Assembly: GCF_900105395.1 (NCBI RefSeq)
Contig: NZ_LT629775.1
Coordinates: 9,823,501-9,887,500 of the forward strand
Length of the DNA stretch: 64,000 nt
Reading direction: 5' to 3'
Source of the DNA: Streptomyces sp. TLI_053
GTDB taxonomy: Bacteria > Actinomycetota > Actinomycetes > Streptomycetales > Streptomycetaceae
Of the stretch, positions 52,485 to 61,844 are shown in pieces. The stretch's first letter is position 1. Each line of letters starts with the position of its first letter. The notes under the pieces are model-generated. The model ran no database searches, was not told the DNA's origin, and saw only the letters and a list, made by a program, of their open reading frames with translations. Position numbers and translations under genes: made by a program.

Positions 52485-53576
52485 CTATGGGGTGGGGTCG
52501 TTGCGGCCGGCGCGGATCGTGTCGAGGAGTTCCTTGGTGATGGCCTCGCACGTTGGGTCGTCCATAGCGGCCTGGGCTGCCTGGCAGATGAGGAAGGTGA
52601 GGGTCTCCATGTAGCCGCCGGTGCGCTTGTGGAGGTAGAGGGCCATCTCCTTGGTGGTGAGCGTGCCCGGCGTGTGCCGGTACAGGCGCAGGTCCCCCTC
52701 GATGCGCTGCAGGACGTTGATCCAGTCGCTTCCCTCGCTCTTGCCGAGGGAGACCGGGCCCACCCAGAGCACGGGGATGTCGCTGTCGAAGGAGGCACGT
52801 TGGTGCGGCATCCGGCTGCGGTACTTCTGGTAGGCCGAGCGGACGGTCTCCTGGGCGCCGACACCGCAGAAGACGAAGGTGGCCGGAACGTGTTCTTGCA
52901 GGGTGAAGAAGTACTGGAAGGCGATGTGGCGCTCGGCTTCGGTGAGCCGGTGGATGCTGTCGATGAGGATCAGCTCGGTCTGGGCCGCTTCCATGACGCG
53001 GGTGATCGGCCCGGTCATGTCGACGCTGCGGTCCTCTCGAGCACCGCCCTGAGCACTGGCGCGGGCGGGCTGGACCAAGTGGTTGAGACCGAGGAAGTCG
53101 GCGAACGGCAGCGACCAGTGCAGGTTGCTGTCCCGCTCGAGCGGGACGTCGACGTAGACGACCGGGATGCGTTCGGGGTCGACGCCGCGGGCTTCCTCGG
53201 CTTGCCCTTGGTGGGCCCGGCCGATGAGGCGCAGCAGCGTGGTCTTGCCGGTGCCGCGGTCCCCGTCGATGGCGATGTTCACCCGGCGGCCCCTGCGCGA
53301 GCGGTTGGCCCGCAGGATCCGCCGCGCATCGATCAGGCCCCGCCACAGGTCGTCGGTGTCCACGGGCAGCATCTCGCCGTGGTGGAGCATCCGCGGGTCG
53401 CTGTCGCGGACGGGTGTGCCCAGCGGAGCGCAGTCTTGCAGGTCGGGCGCGGCCAGGATGTGGTGGGCGAACTCGTTCCAGCCTTCTTTGGTGGTGAGCC
53501 GGGCGGGCCGGTAGGCGCCGGTTACCGCGATGCCGTGGGGGAGCGGAGTGGACCGGATCAGGTCCAGGCGGTTCAT
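52485..53576 (-). CDS. TniB/TnsC-like AAA+ transposition ATPase
   Basis: 363 aa, ATG overlapping the TnsB-like stop (ATGA). Walker A GDRGTGKT (105-112), Walker B ELILIDSIHRL (D206), then an FVFCGVG sensor segment and a C-terminal helical lid. The order matches TniB/TnsC regulators that choose target DNA and activate the DDE transposase. Unusual point: the residue after the Walker B Asp is Ser (S207), where most AAA+ proteins have the catalytic Glu. Last gene of the four-gene leftward operon. Confidence 0.85.
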   Translation of the reverse strand: MNRLDLIRSTPLPHGIAVTGAYRPARLTTKEGWNEFAHHILAAPDLQDCAPLGTPVRDSDPRMLHHGEMLPVDTDDLWRGLIDARRILRANRSRRGRRVNIAIDGDRGTGKTTLLRLIGRAHQGQAEEARGVDPERIPVVYVDVPLERDSNLHWSLPFADFLGLNHLVQPARASAQGGAREDRSVDMTGPITRVMEAAQTELILIDSIHRLTEAERHIAFQYFFTLQEHVPATFVFCGVGAQETVRSAYQKYRSRMPHQRASFDSDIPVLWVGPVSLGKSEGSDWINVLQRIEGDLRLYRHTPGTLTTKEMALYLHKRTGGYMETLTFLICQAAQAAMDDPTCEAITKELLDTIRAGRNDPTP

Positions 53577-55963
53577 GCGGGCTCCTTCGACGGGTCATCA
53601 GGGACAGGGGTGCCCGTGGCCGGCCGGCTGTCGGCCCGGGGCGGAGCGGTGAGGTCTCGGAACAGGCCAGCGGCGCTGGCGGCCAGTCGCGGCCGGGAAA
53701 CTCTGGCCCGTTCGTCGGGGGAGACGAGGCTGGCGGCCTCGTCGTCCGTGGCGGGTGCGGGTTCCTGCCCGGAGACGGGTGTGGCGTCGGCGGAGAGCGT
53801 CGGCGTCGCGGGCGACCACTGGCCGGGGAACAGGTTCTTCACCGACGCGTCCAGCACGCGTGCGGCTGCCACGCTCTCCGGAGTGGGGAGCGTGATGCCC
53901 TCGTAGGGGTCGACCTCGGGCACCCGCACCGGCAGGTCGGGACCGGTGAACGGGGCAGCGGGCCGTGGGCGTCGCCCTGTCCTGTCCGGGGCGGGCTGGT
54001 CCGTGGGCCCGCAGCGGGCGCGCTCGCGCAGTTCCCGCACCGCCTGGGCGATGGCCTGCTGCTGCTCCTTGGTGCTGCCCCGGGCCAGGTGGTGGGCGGT
54101 TGCGACCTCCCACTCGTACTGGGTCCACTCGTCGCCGATCTGCTTCTGGTGGATGAACTCGGCCTCGGCCCACTGCCCGTCCCGGTGGTCGTACAGCCAC
54201 ACGTACCGCGGCACGTAGGGGTGATGGCGGATCTCCCAGCGGTGTCCCTGACCGGTGATGCCGGTGTGCAGCCGTGCGTAGGCTTGCAGGGCGTCGCTGT
54301 TGTAGGTGCGGTTGTTGATGGTGACGCCCTTCTCGGTGATCACCCGGCGCTCGCACAGCAGCAGCTTGCGGTTCTGCTCCGCGCTCAGCGGCAGCGGCAC
54401 CTGTCCCTCGCAGGCCACCAGCACCGAGTACATCTGGTTCGGGGTCAGCTTCATGCCGGGCAGCAGCGGGCTGCGGAGCCCGTCGTGCGGGGTCTGCTGC
54501 CAGCGCAGGGCGATCCACTCGTCCAGCAGGTCCTGCAACTCGTTGATGCTCCACAGCGGTTGCCGCGCGACCAGCTTGCCGCGCTTGGCCAGGCTGGAGC
54601 CGGTGTAGCCGGAAACGTACTGGCAGAACATCTTCTTGATCGCCGAGAACGTCGACTCGATGACCGCCTTGTCGGTGGGGGTGCGCTCCCGCGCCGGCCT
54701 GACCGAGATCTGCAGAGAGGTGCACACGTCCACGAAGTGTTCGCTGCGGTAGATCTTCCCGTGGTCGACGACGACCATCTTGGGACGGATCACCGGGCGG
54801 GCGGCCGCGCTGGCCATCCGCGGGTCGCAGGCCACCAGGTCCGCGTAGGGCAGGTCGGACTGCTCGGCCAGGGCCAGGGGTGACCAGCCGGCCCGGCCTG
54901 GCATCGGGGCGAGGGCCTGCGCGAGCAGGAGCGTCGCGTCGAACGTCCGGGTGGCGCGCCCGCCGAGCCTGCGGCCGCGCGGACCCCGGCCCGGGCTCTT
55001 GGGCACGATCATCGCACCGATGATGCTGCGGGTGGCCACGTCGATGGCGCAGGTCAGCTCCGCGCTCACGGTGAATCCGTCGTCGCCGACCGCCAGGATG
55101 TCCAGGCCGGTGGAGTCGATCTGCACCTGCTCTCCCAGCATCGTTGCCGTGGTCGGTGTGAACGGCGACGCGGGGGAGTTCTCTTGGTCGAGCCGGTTCT
55201 GTACCGGGGCCTGCAGGTAGGCGACGGAGATTCCCAGGCGCTTGATCAGCCGGTAGAACGTCGCTGGTGAGATCGCCAACTTCTCGTACTCGGAGGGGTG
55301 TTCCGTGTGGAGCGCGGTCAGCAGCCGCTCGTAGACCCGGTTCGCCCATCCCGAGGACTCGCCGACCGCGAGCCTGACTTCGCGCAGCAGCAACTGGATC
55401 ACCCGCTCGTCAGTGCGGACCTGTCCGATGGCGAGCCGCGCGAGCCCGGCGACGCCTTGGTCCTGGTAGGACAGGAACTTGCGCCGGATGGTGCTGTTCG
55501 ACACGCCGCGCCAGCCCAGTGCCCTCAGCTCCGCCGCTTTGGCGGCGAACCGCTCCCGCTGTGACCTCGTCGTCTCGTAGGCGGAGCGTGGCTTCGTGCC
55601 TGCTGCCGAGCCGGGCGGGACTCCGTCGCGCAGTTCGACCAGATGCCATTCCCACGCGCGGATCCGCTCGCGTCTGCCCTGATCGAGCACATCGAGGATG
55701 TCCACGTCCGGGACCTGCTGCAGCGGCCTGGGCGCGCCGGCCGCGTCGAGGACCGCGAAGTCCGCGGCACCGGTCAGCACTTGGAGGAGCACGGCGGCCG
55801 ACCTGCAGGGCTCCTGTTCGCACAGCAGCTGCACGCTGGGGCCCCGGACGCCGGCGACAACGTACGCCTCGCCGTCGAACCGGACCCGCTGGCCGGGCTC
55901 GAGAGCGCACACGGCTGCCGAACTCTCAACGAGCGGCGGGATGCTGTCCTGAACGGCGGTCAT
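53573..55963 (-). CDS. TnsB/TniA-like DDE transposase
   Basis: 796 aa. ATG 55963 overlaps the TnsA-like stop (TGATG); GGAGGA lies about 10 bases upstream, and GTG 55966 is an alternative. N-terminal HTH-type DNA-binding region (RGVSNSTIRRKFLSYQDQGV). rve core with all three acids: QIDSTGLDIL (D283), VVVDHGKIYRSEHF (D400), PTDKAVIESTFSAIKKMF (E436). A Mu-type beta-barrel follows (VTINNRTYNSDAL), then a long polar tail likely to contact the ATPase. This is the strand-transfer subunit of Tn7/Tn5053-like elements. Confidence 0.9.
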   Translation of the reverse strand: MTAVQDSIPPLVESSAAVCALEPGQRVRFDGEAYVVAGVRGPSVQLLCEQEPCRSAAVLLQVLTGAADFAVLDAAGAPRPLQQVPDVDILDVLDQGRRERIRAWEWHLVELRDGVPPGSAAGTKPRSAYETTRSQRERFAAKAAELRALGWRGVSNSTIRRKFLSYQDQGVAGLARLAIGQVRTDERVIQLLLREVRLAVGESSGWANRVYERLLTALHTEHPSEYEKLAISPATFYRLIKRLGISVAYLQAPVQNRLDQENSPASPFTPTTATMLGEQVQIDSTGLDILAVGDDGFTVSAELTCAIDVATRSIIGAMIVPKSPGRGPRGRRLGGRATRTFDATLLLAQALAPMPGRAGWSPLALAEQSDLPYADLVACDPRMASAAARPVIRPKMVVVDHGKIYRSEHFVDVCTSLQISVRPARERTPTDKAVIESTFSAIKKMFCQYVSGYTGSSLAKRGKLVARQPLWSINELQDLLDEWIALRWQQTPHDGLRSPLLPGMKLTPNQMYSVLVACEGQVPLPLSAEQNRKLLLCERRVITEKGVTINNRTYNSDALQAYARLHTGITGQGHRWEIRHHPYVPRYVWLYDHRDGQWAEAEFIHQKQIGDEWTQYEWEVATAHHLARGSTKEQQQAIAQAVRELRERARCGPTDQPAPDRTGRRPRPAAPFTGPDLPVRVPEVDPYEGITLPTPESVAAARVLDASVKNLFPGQWSPATPTLSADATPVSGQEPAPATDDEAASLVSPDERARVSRPRLAASAAGLFRDLTAPPRADSRPATGTPVPDDPSKEPA

Positions 55964-56664
55964 CACGCGTCCTCCGTACTGGTCCACACGGTCGATATCG
56001 GCAGCAGCGGCCGGCTCCAGTCGGTCATCAGGTCACCGGTCCACAGCAGGTGGTAGGCACGGGAGTTGCTGCCCGGCAGGAGGCCTGCGGCTGCCACGCC
56101 TTCCTGGAGCGGGCGCGGCACGCTGAAGGCCCTTCGCAGTGCGGTCCGCACCCGAGGGTCGCCGAACTCGGCGAACCTGAACGCCGCGGCGCGTTCCAGG
56201 CTGGCGATCCGGATCCGGTCAGGCGGCCCAAGTTCGCGCAGGCTCCACCCGGCGGCTTCAGCGGCCACCTGCAGCACCTCGCGTTCGTACCGGCCCCGAG
56301 GCCCGGGCCGGGCCGGGTGGACGACCGCCAAGCGCCGCCCGGCACGGGTGCGGGCGAAGAACGCCGGTGCCACCGTGCCCTGTTGGTCCTCGTGCTGCCA
56401 TCGCAGCCGGACCCGGGAGGCGGTGAAGGCCGTGACCGACGGATCGAAGTCGAGGTATACGGCCCCGCGGCGCTCCACCTCCGTACCGCACTCCACGAGA
56501 GTGCCGGTGGTGGACGCCCACCACCCTGTCGCGATGCCCTGCCGCCCCGGGTAGGTCGCAGGGATCGACGACGGGGCCTCCTCCAGTGTTTCCCCGCGCA
56601 GAACTCGCGGATCGACCCACGACGCCCCGTCCTCACCAGAGCTCACCGAGGCCCAGACGTCCAC
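55963..56664 (-). CDS. TnsA-like protein with altered catalytic residues
   Basis: 233 aa from GTG 56664 (AGAGGA 8 bases upstream; GTG 56682 also possible). Fold landmarks of TnsA are present: ECGTEVERRGAVYLDFDPSV, then FTASRVRLRW, a TVAPAFFARTRAGRRLAVVH segment and a C-terminal helical part. Compared with the TnsA fragment at 16864 (APDYLVR; VVDVRA), the PD-x aspartate is Ala (PAF) and the VDV region is VVHPAR. TnsA makes the 5' cuts that allow cut-and-paste transposition. If these losses are real, this element may move by a copy-in route. Operon neighbour of TnsB. Confidence 0.7.
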   Translation of the reverse strand: MDVWASVSSGEDGASWVDPRVLRGETLEEAPSSIPATYPGRQGIATGWWASTTGTLVECGTEVERRGAVYLDFDPSVTAFTASRVRLRWQHEDQQGTVAPAFFARTRAGRRLAVVHPARPGPRGRYEREVLQVAAEAAGWSLRELGPPDRIRIASLERAAAFRFAEFGDPRVRTALRRAFSVPRPLQEGVAAAGLLPGSNSRAYHLLWTGDLMTDWSRPLLPISTVWTSTEDA

Positions 56665-56790
56665 CCTGACATTCCTCTCCACAGGAGCTACGCCGCGCTT
56701 CGGGCGCAGCGACTTGAGCGTCGCCGGCTCCGGCTGCCGGTACCCGTACCGGGTTGCCAGGCCGCCCTCGCTCCTCGCGGACTGCGGCCG

Positions 56791-57795
56791 TCACAGGAAT
56801 GGCCGGTCGAACGGGCCGGCCACCGGGCCGGAGGGCAGGCAGCTGAGCTGGTGCACCGAATCCAGCGGCGCGATCCGTGTGTGCGGTGCGACCAGCACGG
56901 CCCGCCCCGACTCTCCTCTGTGCCTCGGCTCCGGGGCCGGAACCGGCTTGTGGCACTCCATCCACCGCCTCAGCACTCCCCGGTACCTGGGGCCCAGCTC
57001 CTGTGAGCTGCGGGTGAACCAGTCCTTGTAGGAGTCCGCCGTCAGCTCCTGGCCGAGCCGGCGACGCTCGGCCCGCGCCAGGACGCGGGCGATGCGCACG
57101 GTGTGCGGGTAGGACAGCAAGGGGGCGGCCCGTGCCTCCCCGAGCCGGTCGGCCATCGACCGGAGTCTGTCCGGTGCGCTCGGGTCGGTTCCGCTCATCG
57201 TGTGCGCGTCGGCGAACAGCGCGCGTGCGGTGCGGCCCAGGCGCCGTTCCATGGCCACCCGCTGGCGTTCCGCTGCCAGGATCTGCGGCCAGTCGGCCAC
57301 GTCGATCCAGGGGGTCTGCGGATCACGGGAGTTGTCCGACCACCGTGCGTGCCGGGCGCACAGGTGCCAGGGGTCCGCCACCATCATCCAGGCCGGCTCA
57401 CCGATGCCGCGGCGGGCCGCGCACAACGCGCAGGCCCGCACGAGATAGCCGTCCTGCACCGACCACGGGAACGACCAGGCGGGAGCTCCGTCACCGTCGT
57501 CGAGCAGGTACGCCGTGTCCAGGCTCGCGAGCGCCCGCCGCATCACCTCCAGCGGCCGGCCGGCCAGGGCGGCCAAGCGCTCGGCGGCGGTGCGGTTGAG
57601 GTAGAGCTCGGTCAGGTGTGGCGCGACGGCCCTCGTGCTGCCCTGCCCGACCTCGTCCAGCAACTGCTGGACCTCGAGCCCGTTTCGGCCGGCCAGGCGG
57701 GTCACGTAAGAGCCGGTCGACTCGCCCGCCATGAACCGGACGTGCAACGGCAGCTCGCGCACCCGTACCCGATCCAAGCCCGCCACCGAATCCAT
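56791..57795 (-). CDS. TniQ-family target-selection protein
   Basis: 334 aa, ATG 57795 with GTGAGGGAGAG upstream. LPLHVRFMAGESTGSYVTRL near the start and a zinc site C122-x2-C125...C146-x2-H149 (ACALCAARRG; WHLCARHARW) are typical of TniQ/TnsD proteins, which link target DNA or a targeting complex to the AAA+ regulator. First gene of the operon, ahead of TnsA-, TnsB- and TniB-like genes. No TnsE or CRISPR-Cas gene is nearby. Confidence 0.8.
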   Translation of the reverse strand: MDSVAGLDRVRVRELPLHVRFMAGESTGSYVTRLAGRNGLEVQQLLDEVGQGSTRAVAPHLTELYLNRTAAERLAALAGRPLEVMRRALASLDTAYLLDDGDGAPAWSFPWSVQDGYLVRACALCAARRGIGEPAWMMVADPWHLCARHARWSDNSRDPQTPWIDVADWPQILAAERQRVAMERRLGRTARALFADAHTMSGTDPSAPDRLRSMADRLGEARAAPLLSYPHTVRIARVLARAERRRLGQELTADSYKDWFTRSSQELGPRYRGVLRRWMECHKPVPAPEPRHRGESGRAVLVAPHTRIAPLDSVHQLSCLPSGPVAGPFDRPFL

Positions 57796-58325
57796 GACTC
57801 TCCCTCACCTTTGCGGTCATGGCTACCACGCCGAGCAGTACGAAGCGCAGGAACGGGGAAAAGAATTCAGCAAAGCGCGCCAAATCTTGACAATTGTCTG
57901 CCGAATATGAGAAAGGTTGCCCCGTCTGTCGGATGGGAGAATCGTTCCCCTGACTCCAAGAGCGCCACCACGAAAAGCGGCGGAAGCCGTTGGGCGCCGC
58001 ACGGCAGGGCGCGGGACACCACACCGGCGGCCGCTTGGCGATGTGACCCCTGCCCGCTGCAACCTGTCACGGCAACGGCCCCGCTGCACCCGCGGCCCAA
58101 CCGATTCACGCGGAACAGAGGAATCAAGGCAACCCGAACGTGCCAGAATGACATTCACGGTCCTGAAGGTGCAACCCTGATGGTCAAATCGACGAGAATT
58201 CCGAGATCCGTTTGACAAGGGGTACCGGAAATACGATCGAATCGGTGTCCGGAACGGGGCAGCGAGCCGTGCAGGCACGGCGAGCGCCCCGCCGATCCAA
58301 CTGTCGGTCGCCTAGGACGCCCCAC
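57796..58325. other. Intergenic between TniQ and the helicase
   Basis: 530 bases with promoters expected in both directions and, possibly, the right end of the transposon. TTGTCAAGATTTGG occurs on the minus strand near 57885-57898, close to the GTCAAGATCATTTG repeat but missing three bases; GACAATTGTC next to it is a perfect palindrome. I see no gene. The helicase frame is open into this region as far as 58212. Confidence 0.4.
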
Positions 58326-60146
58326 GTGCCCCACCAGCCCATCCGATTGCGCCCGCACCAGCAGCGCGCCGTCACCGCCATCACCGCCGGCCTCCGAAGC
58401 CACCCACGCGTGACCGTGGTCGCGGCCTGCGGCACCGGCAAGACCGTCATCGCCCGGGTCAGCGCCGACACCTACACCCGCCACGGCAACATCCTCGTAC
58501 TCGCCCCCAGCCAGGACCTGGTGGCGCAGACAGCACGCGAGTGGGACCGCGGCCGCCCGGACGAGAAGCACATCGCGGTCTGCGCCCTGCCCCCGTCCGG
58601 CCGGGGCGATCTGTGCATCCCCTTCACCACCAACCCGGCCGAACTCGCCCGCCACGTCGCCGACCACAGCGGCCCGACCATCGTCTTCTCCACCTACCAG
58701 TCCCTGCCCGCGATCGTCGAGGCCCACCGCCGCCACGGCCTGCCGGAATGGGCCCTCGCCGTCGCCGACGAGGCCCACCACACCACCGGCAGCCTCGACA
58801 AGAGCTGGGGCGACATCCACGACGATGCCCAGATCCCCGCCCAATGCCGCCTCTACATGACCGCGACGCCACGCCGCTGGAGCCACCCGAAGTCCAGAAA
58901 GCCCGGCGCGTACAAGCAACCACTGGCATCGATGGACAACCCCGCACTGTTCGGACCCGTCGTCTTCCGCCTCGAACTGGCCGAAGCCATCGCCCAGGGC
59001 ATCCTCGCCGACTACCGCGTCGTCGTCCCCGTCATCAGCGCGGAGGACCTGCACGACATCCTCACCACGGCCGAGACCACCCCTCACCTGGACGGACTGC
59101 GCCTGGCAGCCATGCAAGTGGGACTACTGCGCGCCGTACAGGACTACCGCCTCAGCCGCGTCCTGACGTTCCACCGCCTGATCGCGGCCGCTCGCACCTT
59201 CGCCCGCACCCTGCCACGCACCGCCACCGCTTTCACCCAGGGCGACCAGCCCATGAAACTGTGGGCCGCCGCTGTCGACAGCCGCCAGGCCCGCTCCGAG
59301 CGCAACACCAAACTCTGGCGCTTCGCAGGAAGTTCCTGGCAGAGCCGCACCACCCTCCTACCCGGACAGACCCACACCCACATCCTCAGCAGCGTCAGAT
59401 GCCTGGGCGAAGGCGTCGACATGCCCGAAGCCGACGCGGTGCTGCTCGCCGACCCCAAACGCAGCGTCGTCGACATCATCCAGACCCTCGGCCGCGCCCT
59501 GCGCCAGCCACCAGGCAGCGGCAAGATCGCCACACTGATCATCCCCGTGTACATCCGCCCAGGACAGACCACCCGCGAGGCCATGGAGTCCTCCGACTTC
59601 CGCGACCTGTGGGCCATCCTGGACGGGCTGCGCACCGCCGACAGCAAGTTCTACACCCGCCTGCGCCGCGGCCCCGGCCGCCGCTCCGAAGACCCGGTCC
59701 TGACCGAGCCCGAACGCCCCGACGAGATCGCCCGCGTACTCTCCCTGCGAGCCCACCAGTTCCAGGGCGACGGCTGGAACAGCGGCTACGAAGCCGCCAT
59801 GCGCTTCTACGAGGAGCACGGCCATCTCGAAGTCCCCACCGACCACCGTGACTCCGCAGGCGTCCACCTCGGCTCCTGGATCGGCGAGCAGCGCAACCGC
59901 TACGCCGAGGGCACCCTCGACCCCGACCAGGCATTCGCCCTGTACGCACTGCGCATCTCCTGGCCCCACCCACCCGGCAGCTTCGAGCACAACCTCGCCC
60001 TGGCCCGCGACTACGCGAACGCCCACCACACCCTCGCAGTCACGGCCGACACCCCCGGCGCGGACACCCACCTGGCCCGATGGCTCGACCAGATGCGAGC
60101 CATGACCCGCGAGGACGAACTGCCCCCGAACGCATCGAGGCGCTGA
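58326..60146 (+). CDS. DEAH-box helicase with HA domains (N-terminal part)
   Basis: 606 aa in this frame. GTG 58326 is used because QPIRLRPHQQRAV, the usual helicase entry motif, begins there; starts back to 58212 are possible. Helicase motifs: Walker A AACGTGKT, VADEAHHTTG (DEAH), MTATPRRW, LGEGVDMPEAD, QTLGRALRQPPG. The C-terminal part carries HA units (FYEEHGHLEVPTDHRD; LGSWIGEQRNRYAEG). The frame ends at a stop caused by a one-base shift in a C-run near 60120; the homologous text continues in the next frame. This is the only intact helicase core for the six HA relics in the window. Confidence 0.8.
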   Translation: MPHQPIRLRPHQQRAVTAITAGLRSHPRVTVVAACGTGKTVIARVSADTYTRHGNILVLAPSQDLVAQTAREWDRGRPDEKHIAVCALPPSGRGDLCIPFTTNPAELARHVADHSGPTIVFSTYQSLPAIVEAHRRHGLPEWALAVADEAHHTTGSLDKSWGDIHDDAQIPAQCRLYMTATPRRWSHPKSRKPGAYKQPLASMDNPALFGPVVFRLELAEAIAQGILADYRVVVPVISAEDLHDILTTAETTPHLDGLRLAAMQVGLLRAVQDYRLSRVLTFHRLIAAARTFARTLPRTATAFTQGDQPMKLWAAAVDSRQARSERNTKLWRFAGSSWQSRTTLLPGQTHTHILSSVRCLGEGVDMPEADAVLLADPKRSVVDIIQTLGRALRQPPGSGKIATLIIPVYIRPGQTTREAMESSDFRDLWAILDGLRTADSKFYTRLRRGPGRRSEDPVLTEPERPDEIARVLSLRAHQFQGDGWNSGYEAAMRFYEEHGHLEVPTDHRDSAGVHLGSWIGEQRNRYAEGTLDPDQAFALYALRISWPHPPGSFEHNLALARDYANAHHTLAVTADTPGADTHLARWLDQMRAMTREDELPPNASRR

Positions 60147-60661
60147 ACTCCATCGACCCTTGCTGGAACCCGGCCTGGAGCATCGACTGGCAGTACAACT
60201 GCGCCCGGGTACAGCGCTGCCTCGCCACCGGCGACTGGGGGCCCACGTACCAGGTCGCTGCCGAGACGGACCTCTCACTGGAGGCGTGGCTGGATCACCA
60301 GATCGATCGGAGTCACATCCTGGAGCCGGGGCAGCTCGCCCAACTGGCTCTCCTGGCACGCCAGCACCCGGACCTTCACCCGCACGCCCTGCTGCTGTTG
60401 CGGCAGACCACCGGCCCGGCGGTGGCCTTCGCGCGCGGACTGCGCGCCGCGCGAAGGTTCCTCCGACGCGAAGGTCACCTCCAGGTTCCCGACGGACATG
60501 TCGAGACCGTCGACACCGACCACGTCAGGCTGGACACCTGGATCGACCAGCGTCGGTGCGACGCCGCCCAACTCACCCACCAGCAGGTTGCAGCGCTCGA
60601 CGCGCTCGGCCTACTGGTCGCACCGCGATTCCTGGAACCGGAACTCCCTGAAGCTGCCTGA
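60147..60661 (+). pseudogene. Helicase C-terminal part, out of frame
   Basis: Continuation of the helicase after the frame shift: ERIEALNSIDPCWNPAWSID, then CARVQRCLATGDWGPTY, LEAWLDHQIDRSHILEPGQL, LQVPDGHVETVDTDHVRLDT, WIDQRRCDAAQLTHQQVAAL. It contains one partial and two further HA units and ends normally at 60661. Adding one C to the five-C run before GAACGC makes a single product of about 780 residues. Either a natural frameshift or a sequencing error. Confidence 0.7.
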
Positions 60662-60967
60662 TGCTGAGGAGTTTGTGAGCCTCTCCGGGCGGGGTCTGGT
60701 CCACCGCACGCCGGTGGCCACCCTCGAAAGTGACTCACCGTGATCACGGCTGTAGCCAGCCGACGCTGCCGACCGGCACCGGCTCCAGCCCGCGGCCCGA
60801 CGACGGAAGCCGGGCCCGGGGGCCGACATCCACCACGGCCTCAACCTGGAGATGGGCACGGACAGAGCGGGTGCTGCTATCGCTCCGCTGGAGGCAGACG
60901 CTCGGCGGCGCCGGTACGGCGACCCAAGCTGGGTTTCAGCACAGGGCCAGAGCTCGTGGTGCCGGCG
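60662..60967. other. Intergenic, no supported gene
   Basis: 306 bases between the convergent ends of the helicase and the CD-NTase genes. I see no gene and no unambiguous terminator. Confidence 0.4.
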
Positions 60968-61837
60968 TCAGCGGGCGGGGAAGCGCCCGCCGAACAGCAG
61001 GTCGAGGTAGTAGAAAGCGGTTGCCGGGTCGTCGGCATTGTGGGCGTTTAGGGCTTTGCGGGCCCGGACGGCGGCGGTGTTGACCTTCGACAGCGCGTCC
61101 CGCCTGGTGGCGTCGGTGGAACAAGCGTGGAACGGGCTTGCTAGTCCTTGCGGATCGTTCATGGCCGCCAGCTGGTTCGTGTTCAGCTTCTCCAGCAGCA
61201 GGCAGATGTCCCAGACCGGGCTGAATGCACGCTCGCCGGCCAAGTGCTGGGCGGCGCGCATCTCCAGGTAGAACGATGACACCGGGACCTGGTTGTAGTA
61301 CTTCCAGGCCTTGGCCAGGCGCGCGAGCTTCTTCGCTCCGCCAGCAATCCCCGTCCTCTGGTTGATCTCGTTGACGTAGCTCAGATGCGCGGTGGGGGCC
61401 GAACTCATCCACCCGCTGGCGGCGGCAGGGATGTCGTAGACGGGCGGGTCGTCGTGGGAGGTGCGGAAAGCCGGCAGGACCTCCCAGGTCTCGGTTCCGT
61501 TGGCGAACCTGACCACGACTGTCGGCCGGCGCACCACGACCTCGGTGGAGGGGAAGCTGTGGGTCAGGGCGTCCCGCACCCAGCCCAGCGCCGTGTCCGA
61601 GCTGCCCGGGCGGGACGCCGTGATGCTCACCAGCAGGTCCACGTCGCAGTAGCTGCGTATCCCGGTTCCGTGGCCGAAGGAGGAGCCGATCTCCCGGAAC
61701 CGCTGCACACCGAAGGGTGCCTGGCGCAGCGAGGACTCGATCCCGGCGCGGTGGCGGGCTGCGGCGTCGCGCTGGCTCTGCAAGGGCACCAGACGGTCGA
61801 GGAAGACCGTGAACCCTTGGTCAACGGAAAGTGCCAA
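60968..61837 (-). CDS. CD-NTase (SMODS-type) of a CBASS-like pair
   Basis: 289 aa from TTG 61837 (AGGAAC 6 bases before it), 7 bases after the SLATT stop. Nucleotidyltransferase motifs: GSSFGHGTGIRSYCDVDLLV with G51-S52 and D65-x-D67, and WEVLPAF with E119 as the likely third acid. Then a helical C-terminal half (YVNEINQRTGIAGGAKKLAR; FSPVWDICLLLEKL). CD-NTases make cyclic di- or trinucleotides after infection, which trigger the partner effector. No Cap2/Cap3 or HORMA genes are present, so it would be a minimal two-gene (type I-like) CBASS. Confidence 0.8.
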   Translation of the reverse strand: MALSVDQGFTVFLDRLVPLQSQRDAAARHRAGIESSLRQAPFGVQRFREIGSSFGHGTGIRSYCDVDLLVSITASRPGSSDTALGWVRDALTHSFPSTEVVVRRPTVVVRFANGTETWEVLPAFRTSHDDPPVYDIPAAASGWMSSAPTAHLSYVNEINQRTGIAGGAKKLARLAKAWKYYNQVPVSSFYLEMRAAQHLAGERAFSPVWDICLLLEKLNTNQLAAMNDPQGLASPFHACSTDATRRDALSKVNTAAVRARKALNAHNADDPATAFYYLDLLFGGRFPAR

Positions 61838-61844
61838 TTCGTTC

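Noticed and set aside
52485..57795. CRISPR-associated transposon (CAST)
   Set aside because: No Cas12k, Cascade gene or CRISPR array is visible in the window. The module is an ordinary Tn7/Tn5053-like set as far as the sequence shows.
57884..57900. TTGTCAAGATTTGG as a transposon-end copy of the 15-17 kb repeat
   Set aside because: It lacks three bases of the GTCAAGATCATTTG core and has no second unit at 21 bases. The match is too weak to call an end.
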